The position numbers and the translations under genes were made by a program. This document shows, one piece after another, positions 25,225 through 34,738 of a stretch of 64,000 bases of DNA. The DNA is from Phytohabitans rumicis (lineage in GTDB: Bacteria; Actinomycetota; Actinomycetes; Mycobacteriales; Micromonosporaceae), in NCBI RefSeq assembly GCF_011764445.1, contig NZ_BLPG01000001.1:2852001-2916000 (forward strand), read 5' to 3'. Position 1 is the stretch's first letter. The number at the start of each line of letters is the position of its first letter. The notes under the pieces are model-generated. The model saw only the letters and a list, made by a program, of their open reading frames with translations. It was not told the origin of the DNA and did no database searches.

Positions 25225-27258
25225 ATGTCCCTGACGTCCCACGTTCCGGCAGCCACCACCGCGCCGGCCGGCCCGCTGCCCCGGCTCACCCGGATGGCGT
25301 ACGGCGGCGACTACAACCCCGAGCAGTGGCCGGAGGAGGTCTGGCACGAGGACGTGGCGCTGATGCGCGAGGCCGGGGTCAACCTGGTCAGCGTCGGCAT
25401 CTTCACCTGGGCACTGCTGGAGCCGGCCGAGGGCCGCTACGACTTCGGGTGGCTGGACCGCGTACTCGAGCTGCTGCACGAGGGCGGCATCGCGGTCGAC
25501 CTCGCGACGCCGACCGCCGCGCCACCGGCGTGGTTTTCCCGCCGCCATGCGGAGTCGCGGCTGGTCAACCGGGACGGCGCGATCCTCGGCGGTGGCGCGC
25601 GGCAGTCGTTCTGCCCCAGCTCGCCGGCGTACGCGGACGCCGCGGCCCGGATCACCGAGCAGCTCGCCCGCCGCTACGCCGGCCACCCGGCGCTCGTGCT
25701 CTGGCACTCACACAACGAGTACGGCGGCGCGAACGCCCTGTGCTACTGCCCCGCCTCGGCGGAGGCGTTCCGGGAGTGGCTGCGCGGCCGGTACGGCTCG
25801 GTCGCGGCGCTGAACGAGGCGTGGGGCACCACGTTCTGGGGCCAGCGGTACGGCGACTGGGGCGAGATCGAGCCGCCCATCGCCGCGCCCACCGCGGTCA
25901 ACCCGGCGCAGCAGTTGGACTTCCTGCGCTTCTCCTCCGACGCGCACCTGGCCAACTACCGGCGCGAGCGGGACATCCTGCACCGCTGGTCCCCCGGCAT
26001 CCCGGTGACCACGAACTTCCAGATCGCCAACTGCAAGACCATCGACTACTGGCGCTGGGCGTCCGAAGTGGACGTCGTCTCCAACGACCACTACCTGCAA
26101 CCGGAGAACCCGAACAACCACATCGAGCTGGCCATGTGCGCCGACCTGACCCGGGGCGTGGCCGGCGGCCGGCCCTGGCTGCTGATGGAGCACTCAACCA
26201 GCGCGGTCAACTGGAAGCCGCGCAACATCGCCAAGCGCCCCGGCGAGATGCGCCGCAACAGCCTCGCCCACGTGGCCCGGGGCAGCGAGGCGACGCTCTT
26301 CTTCCAGTGGCGGGCCTCCCGCTTCGGCGCGGAGAAGTTTCACTCCGCGATGGTGCCGCAGGGCGGCACGGGCACCCGGATCTGGCGCGAGGTGGTCGAG
26401 CTGGGCGCGGATCTGTCCAGGTTGGACGAGGTACGCGGGACGCGGGTCGCCGCCGAGGTGGCGGTGCTCTGGGACTGGGAGTCCTGGTGGGCGCTGGAGC
26501 TGGACTGGCGGCCATCGGCGGACCTGTCCTACCTGGACCGCATGTCGGCGTACTACGAGGCGCTGTGGCGCGACCACCTGACCGTCGACTTCGTGCATCC
26601 CACGGGGGCCCTGGAGGGCTACCCGCTCGTGGTGGTGCCGAGCCTCTACCTCACCAGCCCGGCGGCCGCCGCCAACCTCACCCGGTACGTCGAGGGCGGC
26701 GGGACCGTCGTCATCTCGTACTTCTCCGGGATCGTGGACGCCACCGACACGCTGCATCCGGGCGCGTTCCCGGGTGCGCTGCGCGACCTGCTCGGCGTGG
26801 CGGTGGAGGAGTTCCTGCCGCTGCCGGCCGGGTCGTCCGTACGGCTGAGTGACGGGTCAACGGCCGACGTGTGGACCGAAGACGTGGTGTTGCAGGGCGC
26901 CACCGCCGAGCTGTCCTACGTGGACGGGCCGGCGGCGGGGCGGCCGGCGGTGACCCGGCACGCGGTCGGCGCCGGCTCCGCCTGGTACGTGTCCACCCGC
27001 CCCGACGCGGCCGGCCTGGCGGGCGTGCTGCGCCGCGCGTACGCCGACGCGGGCGTGACCCCGCCGGACGGCGTACCCGACGGGGTGGAGCTGGTACGCC
27101 GGGAGGGCGGGTCGGCGTCGTACCTGATCGCGATCAACCACACCGACCACGACGGCGCGGTGCCGGCGTCCGGGGTGGAACTGCTCACCGGCGAGCCCTG
27201 CACCGGCACCCTCGTGGTACCCGCCGGCACGGTCCGGGTGGTGCGCCACACCCCTTGA
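25225..27258 (+). CDS. GH42 beta-galactosidase
   Basis: 677-aa glycoside hydrolase family 42 enzyme with no signal peptide, so intracellular. The GH42 opening (MAYGGDYNPEQWPEEVWHED) and its TIM barrel carry the acid/base Glu in WHSHNEYGG (~residue 161) and the nucleophile Glu in LLMEHSTSAVNWK (~320). The trimerisation domain (WDWESWWALELDWRPSADL onwards) and the short C-terminal domain follow. I chose ATG 25225 (MSLTSHV) because TTGGAGC precedes it; the frame opens earlier at 25159. It would hydrolyse galacto-oligosaccharides from galactan (GanA role in Bacillus). Confidence 0.93.
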   Translation: MSLTSHVPAATTAPAGPLPRLTRMAYGGDYNPEQWPEEVWHEDVALMREAGVNLVSVGIFTWALLEPAEGRYDFGWLDRVLELLHEGGIAVDLATPTAAPPAWFSRRHAESRLVNRDGAILGGGARQSFCPSSPAYADAAARITEQLARRYAGHPALVLWHSHNEYGGANALCYCPASAEAFREWLRGRYGSVAALNEAWGTTFWGQRYGDWGEIEPPIAAPTAVNPAQQLDFLRFSSDAHLANYRRERDILHRWSPGIPVTTNFQIANCKTIDYWRWASEVDVVSNDHYLQPENPNNHIELAMCADLTRGVAGGRPWLLMEHSTSAVNWKPRNIAKRPGEMRRNSLAHVARGSEATLFFQWRASRFGAEKFHSAMVPQGGTGTRIWREVVELGADLSRLDEVRGTRVAAEVAVLWDWESWWALELDWRPSADLSYLDRMSAYYEALWRDHLTVDFVHPTGALEGYPLVVVPSLYLTSPAAAANLTRYVEGGGTVVISYFSGIVDATDTLHPGAFPGALRDLLGVAVEEFLPLPAGSSVRLSDGSTADVWTEDVVLQGATAELSYVDGPAAGRPAVTRHAVGAGSAWYVSTRPDAAGLAGVLRRAYADAGVTPPDGVPDGVELVRREGGSASYLIAINHTDHDGAVPASGVELLTGEPCTGTLVVPAGTVRVVRHTP

Positions 27259-27267
27259 CAGTCATCT

Positions 27268-27283
27268 CTGTAAGCGCTCACAG
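27268..27283. promoter_or_regulatory. LacI operator O2
   Basis: CTGTAAGCGCTCACAG, one base off the perfect palindrome, 83 bp upstream of the first endo-galactanase gene. Confidence 0.7.
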
Positions 27284-27323
27284 TATGTCGTCAGTGTTAC
27301 GCAGATAACACCACGTCAATGCA

Positions 27324-27339
27324 CTGTGAGCGCTCACAG
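27324..27339. promoter_or_regulatory. LacI operator O3 overlapping an RBS
   Basis: Perfect CTGTGAGCGCTCACAG. Its last bases run into AGGAGG, the RBS of the GH53 gene at 27351. It is 56 bp (centre to centre) from O2, so looping or cooperative binding is possible. Confidence 0.8.
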
Positions 27340-27350
27340 GAGGCTGGCAA

Positions 27351-28837
27351 ATGAGGACGTTCCGGCTGGTCGCGGTCGGGGTGGCCGCGGCCCTGATATC
27401 CACTGTCCCACCCGGCGCCGCGCACGCCGGTGCCACGGTAGGCAACCCCGGCTTCGAAGACGGCCTGACCGGCTGGACCGCGCGCGGCACGGCCAGCATC
27501 GAGGCCGGCGGGCACGCGGGTGCGTCCCGGCTCACCACGTCCGGCGCGGCCGGCGCTAGCCAGCGGATCTCCGCCCTCGCCAAGGGGCCGTACACGCTGC
27601 GGACCTGGGTGCGTGGCGCCGGGCCGGCCACCGTCGAGCTCGACTGCGGGCGGTCCACCGAGCGCGTGGACGTGCCGCGCACCGGCCCGGACTGGTGGGT
27701 GCAGGTCGCGGTGAGCGCGTGGTCCGGATCCGGCCGCTGCACGATCCGGCTGGGGTCGGCTGCGGGCGCCTGGGCCCACTTCGACGACGTCACGCTGGCG
27801 GCGGGCGGGACCGCCCCGGTCCAGATCAAGGGCGCGGACATCTCGCACCTGACGAAGAACGAGGCGTACGGCGCGGTCTACCGGGACCGCTCCGGCCGGC
27901 CCGGCGACGCGGTGCGGATCCTGCGGTCGAACGGCGTCAACTACGCGCGCCTCAAGGTGTGGGTCAACCCCGCCGACGGCTTCAACAGCAAGGCGACGGT
28001 GCTCGCCATGGCCAAGCGGGTCAAGGCGCAGCGCATGCGGCTGCTGATCGACTTCCACTACTCGGACGCCTGGGCCGACCCGGGCAAGCAGATCAAGCCG
28101 GCGGCGTGGGCTTCCTTGGGGTTCGAGGACCTCAAGCAGGCGCTCTACGACCACACGTACGACGTACTCGCCGGGCTGCGCGCGCAGGGCACGCCGGCCG
28201 ATATGGCCCAGGTCGGCAACGAGATCAACGGTGGTCTCCTGTGGCCGGACGGGCGCTGGGACAACTGGGACGGCATGGCGGCGCTCCTGACCGCGGGCAG
28301 CACGGCCGTCAAGGCCGCGTCACCGTCCACAAAGGTCGTGCTGCACCTGGCCGAGGGCGCCAACAACGGCGGGCACCGCTGGTGGTTCGACAACGCCGTC
28401 TCCCGGGGCGTGCCGTTCGACGTCATCGGGGTGTCGCACTACGTCTACTGGCACGGCCCACTCGGCGCGTTGCAGTACAACCTCTTCGACCTGTCCGCCC
28501 GGTACGGCAAGCCGATCGCCCTCGTGGAGACCGCGTACGGCTTCACCCTGGAGCAGGACGACCACGAGACCAACATCTTCAACGCCTCGCTGGAGGCGGC
28601 CGCCGGCTACCCGGCCACCCCGCAGGGGCAGACCGAGGCGCTGCGGGACATGTTCAACGTCGTCGCCGCCGTGCCGAACACGCTCGGCGTCTTCTACTGG
28701 GAGCCCACCTGGACCGCGGTGACCGGCGCCGGCTGGGACCCGGCCGATCCCTCCTCGGGGACGGTTGGGAAAACCAGGCCCTGTTCGACTACTCCGGCCG
28801 GGCGCTGCCCGCGCTCAAGGTGTTCGGGAGGTTCTGA
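27351..28837 (+). CDS. secreted GH53 endo-beta-1,4-galactanase 1, apparent frameshift
   Basis: About 495 aa when repaired. A Sec signal peptide (MRTFRLVAVGVAAALISTVP, cleavage near AHA-G) is followed by an N-terminal carbohydrate-binding beta-sandwich (NPGFEDGLTGWTARG to WAHFDDVTLAAG). The GH53 barrel then starts IKGADISHLTKNEAYGAVYR, with the acid/base Glu in VGNEINGGLLWPDG and the nucleophile Glu in ALVETAYGFT. One base is missing at about 28757-28762: DPSSG should continue NGWENQALFDYSG, which does follow in another frame to the stop at 28837. Next to a near-duplicate gene. It would cut galactan outside the cell. Confidence 0.88.
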
Positions 28838-30336
28838 TGCGACGTTTCCTCGTGCCCCTCGTCGCGGCGCTGCTGCTGATTCAGGCGGTGCCGGCCGGCG
28901 CGGCGTCCACATTGACCAACACCGGGTTCGAGTCGGGCCTGGCCGGGTGGACCGGAAACGGCTACACCGAGTCCGGTGGGCGCTCCGGCAACCGCCTCAC
29001 CCACTGGGCGTCCGGCGCCTACCTGTGGGAGACGTACCAGACGCTGACCGGGCTCGCCAACGGGTCGTACACGGCCCGGGTCTGGGTCCGGTCGGGCGGT
29101 GGCCAGAAGGCGGCGTACCTGGCGCTGAAGAACTGCGGCGGCGCCGAGCAGCGGGCGAACGTGCCGGCCAGCGACGCCTGGACGCAGATCTCGGTGACCA
29201 CCACCGTCTCCAATGGACAGTGCACGGTGAGCCTCTTCTCCGACGCCAATGCGGGTAACTGGGCGAGCTTTGACGATGTGAGTTTCTCTACCAGTGGGAG
29301 TGGCAGCACCATCCAGATCCGCGGCGTCGACATCTCCACGCTGAAGAAGAGCGAGGACCGGGGCGGCGTCTACCGGGACAGCGCCGGCACCCAGCGCGAC
29401 GCCCTGGCGATCGTCCGGTCGAGCGGCGCCAACTACGGCCGGCTCAAGGTGTGGGTCAACCCCGCCGACGGCTACAACAACAAGGCCCGGGTGCTCACCA
29501 TGGCCAGCCGCATCAAGGGTCAGGGCATGAAGCTGCTCGTCGACTTCCACTACTCCGACTCGTGGGCCGACCCCGGCAAGCAGAACAAGCCGGCTGCCTG
29601 GGCGTCCCTGTCGTTCACCGCGCTGCGCCAGGCCGTCTACGACCACACGTACGACGTACTGAACGCGCTGAAGGCACAGGGCACCACGGCCGACATGGTC
29701 CAGGTGGGCAACGAGATCAACGACGGCATGCTGTGGCCGGACGGGCGCTCGTCCAACTGGGCCAACCTGGCTTCGCTGCTGACCGCCGGCAGCAACGCGG
29801 TCAAGGCGGTCTCGTCGTCGACCCAGGTGATGCTGCACCTGGCCGAGGGCGGCAACAACAGCCAGCACCGGTGGTGGTTCGACCAGGCCACGAGCCGGGG
29901 CGTGCCGTTCGACGTGATCGGGGTGTCGCACTACCTCTACTGGCACGGGTCGGCGGCGAGCCTGCAGGCCAACATCAACGACCTGGCCTCCCGGTACGGC
30001 AAGCCGATCGTGGTCGCCGAGACGGCGTACGGCTTCACCCTGGCCCAGGAGGACGGCGAGCCGAACATCTTCAACTCGTCGCTGCAATCGGCCGGCGGCT
30101 ACCCGGCCACCGCGCAGGGCCAGGCCGACGCGCTGCGCGCCATCTTCAACGTGGTCAAGGCGGTCCCGAACGGCCGCGGCCTGGGCGTCTTCTACTGGGA
30201 ACCCACCTGGACCGCGGTAACCGGCAACGGCTGGGACCCCACCAACCCAAGCTCCGGCAACGGCTGGGAGAACCAGGCCCTCTTCGACTACGCCGACAGG
30301 GCCCTGCCCGGACTGGCGGTGCTCGGCACCGCGTAA
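28837..30336 (+). CDS. secreted GH53 endo-beta-1,4-galactanase 2
   Basis: 499 aa, intact. Signal peptide MRRFLVPLVAALLLIQAVPA, N-terminal carbohydrate-binding domain (NTGFESGLAGWTGNG to WASFDDVSFST), a Ser/Gly linker, then the GH53 barrel with VGNEINDGMLWPDG (acid/base) and VAETAYGFT (nucleophile). The barrel is highly similar to the gene upstream, while the binding domain has diverged, so the two arose by tandem duplication. The ATG overlaps the preceding stop by one base (TGATG). Confidence 0.92.
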   Translation: MRRFLVPLVAALLLIQAVPAGAASTLTNTGFESGLAGWTGNGYTESGGRSGNRLTHWASGAYLWETYQTLTGLANGSYTARVWVRSGGGQKAAYLALKNCGGAEQRANVPASDAWTQISVTTTVSNGQCTVSLFSDANAGNWASFDDVSFSTSGSGSTIQIRGVDISTLKKSEDRGGVYRDSAGTQRDALAIVRSSGANYGRLKVWVNPADGYNNKARVLTMASRIKGQGMKLLVDFHYSDSWADPGKQNKPAAWASLSFTALRQAVYDHTYDVLNALKAQGTTADMVQVGNEINDGMLWPDGRSSNWANLASLLTAGSNAVKAVSSSTQVMLHLAEGGNNSQHRWWFDQATSRGVPFDVIGVSHYLYWHGSAASLQANINDLASRYGKPIVVAETAYGFTLAQEDGEPNIFNSSLQSAGGYPATAQGQADALRAIFNVVKAVPNGRGLGVFYWEPTWTAVTGNGWDPTNPSSGNGWENQALFDYADRALPGLAVLGTA

Positions 30337-30818
30337 CGGCGGCCCCTCTCCTCACCGATCAAGGGCATACGGTCGTGGTTCGATCTCTGATCCGCGACCG
30401 TATGCCCTTGATCCACGCGAAGGTCCTTGATCGGCACGTCCCAGTCGATCAACGTAGCGATCACTGTCCACAGCACGGCCGGATCGTTCAGGACGACCGA
30501 GAATCGACCGTCCGCGCGGGCCGGCTCGGCACCCGTCACGTCGGCGAGGATCATCGCAACGACGGCATAGTCCTCATCGTCGGCCGGGTGCAGGGACAGC
30601 CGTGACCCGCCGCCGATAAGACTGAGCGCCAGGTCGAGGCGATCCCGCATGCCAGCCGAGTAAGTCCGTACTGGCCGGTCGGCGATCTCCCCGAGGCCGA
30701 GGGCGATGAGCAGGCACGCCGCGCGCATCCGCGCCTCCAGGGCGGGCAGGCGCAGGCGGCGCCCCGCGAGCAGCAGGTGCTCCAGACCGGTCAGTTGAAC
30801 GTCGAATCCGTCACCCAT
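30288..30818 (-). pseudogene. DrrA-like ABC ATPase remnant
   Basis: 176-codon open frame that keeps scattered parts of a DrrA-type ATPase: the helical domain (GLEHLLLAGRRLRLPALEAR), the signature TYSAGMRDRLDLALSLIG, and a C-terminal DUF4162-like piece (DADG-like then RFSVVLNDPAVLWTVIATL). Walker A, Walker B and the D/H-loops are missing, so it cannot hydrolyse ATP. The last ~45 codons are hairpin-repeat and intergenic sequence. Probably a decayed exporter once controlled by the divergent PadR gene. Confidence 0.55.
30355..30434 (+). repeat. 82-bp GATCAAGGGC hairpin element, copy 3
   Basis: Arm from 30355, loop GTTCGATCTCTGATC (30378-30392), complementary arm, then tail ACGCGAAGGTCCTTGATCGG. 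It lies just after the GH53 stop and runs into the 3' end of the ABC ATPase remnant on the other strand, replacing its natural end. Confidence 0.72.
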
Positions 30819-30848
30819 GTCACACTCCCCTTGTCGGCGATAGGTTAC

Positions 30849-30858
30849 CGATATATCG
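30849..30858. promoter_or_regulatory. palindrome upstream of padR
   Basis: CGATATATCG, a perfect AT-centred 10-bp palindrome in an otherwise GC-rich stretch, 36 bp upstream of the padR start. PadR regulators often bind ATAT-containing dyads near their own promoter. Could equally be part of the -10 region. Confidence 0.35.
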
Positions 30859-30894
30859 TCGACACATCAACGACAGAACGACAGGAGTTAGAAA

Positions 30895-31461
30895 ATGGGA
30901 TTCCGCAGACAGTTCGACCACCTCCATGAGGCCCGCCAGCGTGGCTTCGGCTTCGGTCCCCCGTTCGGGGGCCCCTGGGGTGGTCACGGACACGGACACG
31001 GCCGTCGTGGCCGCGGTCCGGGCGGTCGCCGGCAAAACGTGCGGGCCGCGGTGCTCGCCCTGCTGGCCGAGCGCCCCATGCACGGCTACGAGATGATCCG
31101 TGAGCTGGAGAGCCGCACCGGCGGCATCTGGCGCCCGAGCCCCGGCTCCATCTACCCGACGCTGCAGCTGCTCGAGGACGAGGGCCTGATCGTCGCGGAG
31201 ACCGGCGAGGGCCGCAAGCGGTTCGCGCTCACCGAGGCCGGCCGCGAGGAGGCCACCCGGGCCGCCGAGGCCCCGCCGTGGAACGAGTTCGCCGACGACA
31301 CCGTGTCGCAGGCGCAGGACTTCCGGGACGCCGCGTTCGGCATCATGAACGCGCTGCGCCAGGTGGGCTTCAACGGCACCGACGAGCAGCGGACCCGCGC
31401 GCTGGAGGTCCTGACCGAAACCAAGCGCAAGCTGTACGCCATCCTCGCCGAGTCGGAGTGA
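30895..31461 (+). CDS. PadR-family transcriptional regulator
   Basis: 188 aa. An N-terminal Gly/His-rich stretch (FGGPWGGHGHGHGRRGRG) precedes the PadR winged helix (VRAAVLALLAERPMHGYEMI, then WRPSPGSIYPTLQLLEDEGL, ~50-100). A helical C-terminal dimerisation region follows. The His-Gly tract could bind metal, but many actinobacterial PadR proteins have such tails. RBS CAGGAG precedes the ATG. Divergent from an ABC ATPase remnant, its likely former target. Confidence 0.87.
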   Translation: MGFRRQFDHLHEARQRGFGFGPPFGGPWGGHGHGHGRRGRGPGGRRQNVRAAVLALLAERPMHGYEMIRELESRTGGIWRPSPGSIYPTLQLLEDEGLIVAETGEGRKRFALTEAGREEATRAAEAPPWNEFADDTVSQAQDFRDAAFGIMNALRQVGFNGTDEQRTRALEVLTETKRKLYAILAESE

Positions 31462-31520
31462 CTCCGAGCGGACGGCTGTCCCGGTTGCCCCGGGGCAGCC
31501 GTCCAGGGTAGACACACCTG

Positions 31521-33592
31521 GTGCGCCGCACCGCCGTCATTTCCAGCACAGTGCTCTGTGCGGCGCTTCTCGGTGTGGCGACAAACGTCGGATCGGCACA
31601 GCTGCCGACGGATTGGGCGCCGTACCTCTGGCTCGCCTGGCCGACGGCGGCGGTCCTCGCCGCCGTGCTCATCATCGCGGAGCTGCGCCGCGAACACCCG
31701 GAGGCCGCGGCTGGCGGGCCCGCCGCGTTCTACCGGCGCACGCTGCTGCAGCGGGTCGAGCTGTACTGGGTGCGTAACGTCCTGGACCGCTCCGTCTACC
31801 ACGAGGCCCGCATCGAGCTGGGCCTGACCGCTCAGGTCACCGGCGATCACCCGTGGGACATCGTCGTACGCGGCGCGGACGGCGCGGCCCGCCCGGTCCC
31901 CGCCGGCACGCCGATCGGATCCGTGTTCGGTGACCTCAACCAGAGCCTGCTCGTGCTCGGCCACCCGGGGCGGGCAAGACCACGACGCTGCTGGAGCTGC
32001 TCCGGACGCTCATCGCGTCGGCGCGGGCGGACGGCGACGAGCCGATCCCGGTCGTGCTCAACCTCTCGTCCTGGGCGATCCAGCGGGAGTCATTGGGTGA
32101 CTGGCTGACCCGCGAGGTCGCCACCCGGTACGAGATCCCCATCCGCCACGTGCGCGACTGGATCGCCAGCGACCAGCTGATCCCCCTGCTCGACGGCCTC
32201 GACGAGGTCACCGCCGAGCACCGCGCGGCCTGCGTCAAGGCGATCAACGACTTTCGCGCCCAGCACGGCTCGGTGCCCATCGCGATCTGCTGCCGGTCCG
32301 AGGAGTACGCCGAGCTGAGCCAGCACCTGCGCGTCTACGGCACGGTGACGATCCTGCCGCTGTCCCGGGCGCAGGTGGACAGGTTCCTTGACCGCGCCGG
32401 AGCCGGCGTCGCCGGGGTCCGCGCGGCACTCACCGCCGACCCCACGCTGTGGGAGATGGTCGAGTCCCCGCTGATGCTCAGCATCATGGCGCTCGCCTTC
32501 CGGGACAGCCCGCCGGAGCCGTCCGACCCCGGCGAGCTGGCGGACGAGCGGCGCCAGCAGATCTTCCGGGCGTATGTGCGGACCATGCTCCGGCACCGCC
32601 GCAGCGCCCGGTACTCCCCCGAGGAGACCACGCGGTACCTCACGACGCTGGCCGAGCATCTCCAGGATCAGTCGCAGACCGTCTTCACCCTCGACCTCAT
32701 CAACCCGCGCTGGCTGCCCATGCGCGGGTGGCGAGGGCACAGATGGCTGGCGTCGATCAACGGGGTTCTGTGGGGAGCGTTCGGGGCTGCCGCGCTGGCC
32801 GCCATCGCCGCCCTCGCGTACGGCTGGCGCGGGGCGTTCCTGGGTGCGGTGGCCGGCGCTGGCTTCGGCTTGCCGGCCACCCGCCGGATCGACTCCTGGC
32901 GGTCGACGAAGCAGCAGGAGTGGGCCAACCAAGGCAACGACAGAACGCACACCGCCGGGGACTGGCTCTTCGCCACGCTGCTTCCCATAGTCATCCCCGA
33001 GTTTTGGCGTCCGCTGGGGATGGCCCTCGCCGGCGGAGTCGCGTCCGGACTCGTCCTCGGCTGGTCCGCCGGCGTCTCGACGGTGCTCGCCTACGGCCTG
33101 GCCACCCTCGTGGCGCTCTACCTCGGGGCGGCGCTCGCCTACACGTACGCCTTTGTGTCCGAAAAAGCCACGCAGCGTGAATCGCGTGGCGAGGTGCCCA
33201 GCCCTCGGGTGCGCGCGGCGCTCCGCCCGGGAATCATCGCGGCCGGAGCAGCCGGCGTGCTGGTGGGCGTTGGGACGGCCCTGATCGTGGCTGGACCGCT
33301 GACCCTCGTGGAGGGACGGCGATTCGGCCTGGTCGCCGGGGCGGGAGCCGCGCTCTACGCTTTATCCACCGTCGGCGTATACGGCGCGCTCGAGCAGGCC
33401 CTACTGCGGACGTGGCTGCACAAGGCCGGCCGGTTTCCCAAGCCCGGCCGGCCGTTCTTGGACCACGCCGTGCAGTGTCTCTTCCTCCGGCCCGTCGGCG
33501 GCGGCTACATCTTCGTGCACCGCGAGCTGCTGGAGTACTTCGCGGAACTCAGTGCACCGTCACCTGCGGGCCGCCGCCGACCAGGTCCCTGA
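31521..33592 (+). CDS. membrane-anchored NACHT NTPase, apparent frameshift in the P-loop
   Basis: About 690 aa when repaired. Two N-terminal membrane segments (residues ~5-50) are followed by a linker and a NACHT-type STAND NTPase: P-loop [12 protein letters not shown], Walker [12 protein letters not shown] and a CRSEEY sensor region. The C-terminal half has about six membrane segments and ends in [11 protein letters not shown], a known NACHT tail pattern. One G is missing at 31967-31970, exactly in the P-loop, splitting the gene. Start GTG 31521. The 3' end overlaps ispG (opposite strand) by 44 bp. NACHT proteins in bacteria include phage-defence ATPases; that role here is untested inference. 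Confidence 0.75.
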
Positions 33593-34724
33593 GCTCCTCG
33601 GGCAGCTCGGCGCCCATCTCGTCGGCCAGGCGGAGGGCCTCTTCGATCAGGGTCTCCACGATCTGCGACTCGGGGACGGTCTTGACGACCTGGCCCTTGA
33701 CGAAGATCTGGCCCTTGCCGTTGCCGGACGCCACGCCCAGGTCGGCCTCGCGGGCCTCGCCGGGCCCGTTGACGACGCAGCCCATCACCGCGACCCGCAG
33801 CGGCACCGGCAGGCCCTCCAGGCCCGCGGTCACCTGCTCGGCCAGCGTGTAGACGTCGACCTGCGCGCGCCCGCACGAGGGGCACGAGACGATCTCCAGG
33901 CCGCGCTCGCGCAGCCCGAGCGACTCCAGGATCGCGTTGCCGACCTTGATCTCCTCGACCGGCGGCGCCGACAGGGAGACCCGGATGGTGTCGCCGATGC
34001 CCTCGGCGAGCAGCGCACCGAACGCCACCGCCGACTTCACCGTGCCCTGGAACGCCGGACCCGCCTCGGTCACGCCGAGGTGCAGCGGATAGTCGCACTG
34101 CTCGGCGAGCTGGCGGTACGCCCGGATCATGACGACCGGGTCGTTGTGCTTCACCGAGATCTTGATGTCGCGGAAGCCGTGCTCCTCGAAGAGCGAGCAC
34201 TCCCACAGGGCCGACTCGACCAGCGCCTCCGCGGTGGCCTTGCCGTACTTGGCGAGCAGCCGCTTGTCGAGCGAGCCGGCGTTGACGCCGATCCGGATCG
34301 GCACATTGGCGTCCGCGGCCGCGCGGGCGATCTCCGCCACCTTGTCGTCGAACGCCTTGATGTTGCCGGGGTTGACGCGTACCGCCGCGCAGCCCGCGTC
34401 GATGGCGGCGAAGACGTACTTCGGCTGGAAGTGGATGTCGGCGATGACGGGAATCTGCGACTTCTTGGCGATGGCCGGCAAGGCGAGTACGTCGTCCTGC
34501 GACGGCACCGCCACCCGCACGATCTGGCAGCCGGACGCGGTCAGCTCGGCGATCTGCTGGAGCGTCGCGTTGACGTCGGCGGTCAGCGTGGTGGTCATCG
34601 ACTGCACCGACACCGGCGCGCCACCGCCCACCGGCACCGAACCGACCATGATCTGCCGAGACTTACGGCGCGCCGCCAGGGGTGGCGGGGGCACCGCGGG
34701 CATGCCCAACGAAACGGCGGTCAC
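33549..34724 (-). CDS. ispG: 4-hydroxy-3-methylbut-2-enyl-diphosphate synthase
   Basis: 391-aa Fe-S enzyme of the MEP isoprenoid pathway that reduces MEcPP to HMBPP. The TIM-barrel N-terminus has [20 protein letters not shown], and the cluster ligands are in CPSCGR (281-286) and CVVNGPGE (from 316). Downstream of rip1 and dxr in the conserved actinobacterial order, 14 bp after rip1. The 3' end overlaps the convergent NACHT gene. Confidence 0.96.
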   Translation of the reverse strand: MTAVSLGMPAVPPPPLAARRKSRQIMVGSVPVGGGAPVSVQSMTTTLTADVNATLQQIAELTASGCQIVRVAVPSQDDVLALPAIAKKSQIPVIADIHFQPKYVFAAIDAGCAAVRVNPGNIKAFDDKVAEIARAAADANVPIRIGVNAGSLDKRLLAKYGKATAEALVESALWECSLFEEHGFRDIKISVKHNDPVVMIRAYRQLAEQCDYPLHLGVTEAGPAFQGTVKSAVAFGALLAEGIGDTIRVSLSAPPVEEIKVGNAILESLGLRERGLEIVSCPSCGRAQVDVYTLAEQVTAGLEGLPVPLRVAVMGCVVNGPGEAREADLGVASGNGKGQIFVKGQVVKTVPESQIVETLIEEALRLADEMGAELPEELRDLVGGGPQVTVH

Positions 34725-34738
34725 GGGTCAGATCACCT

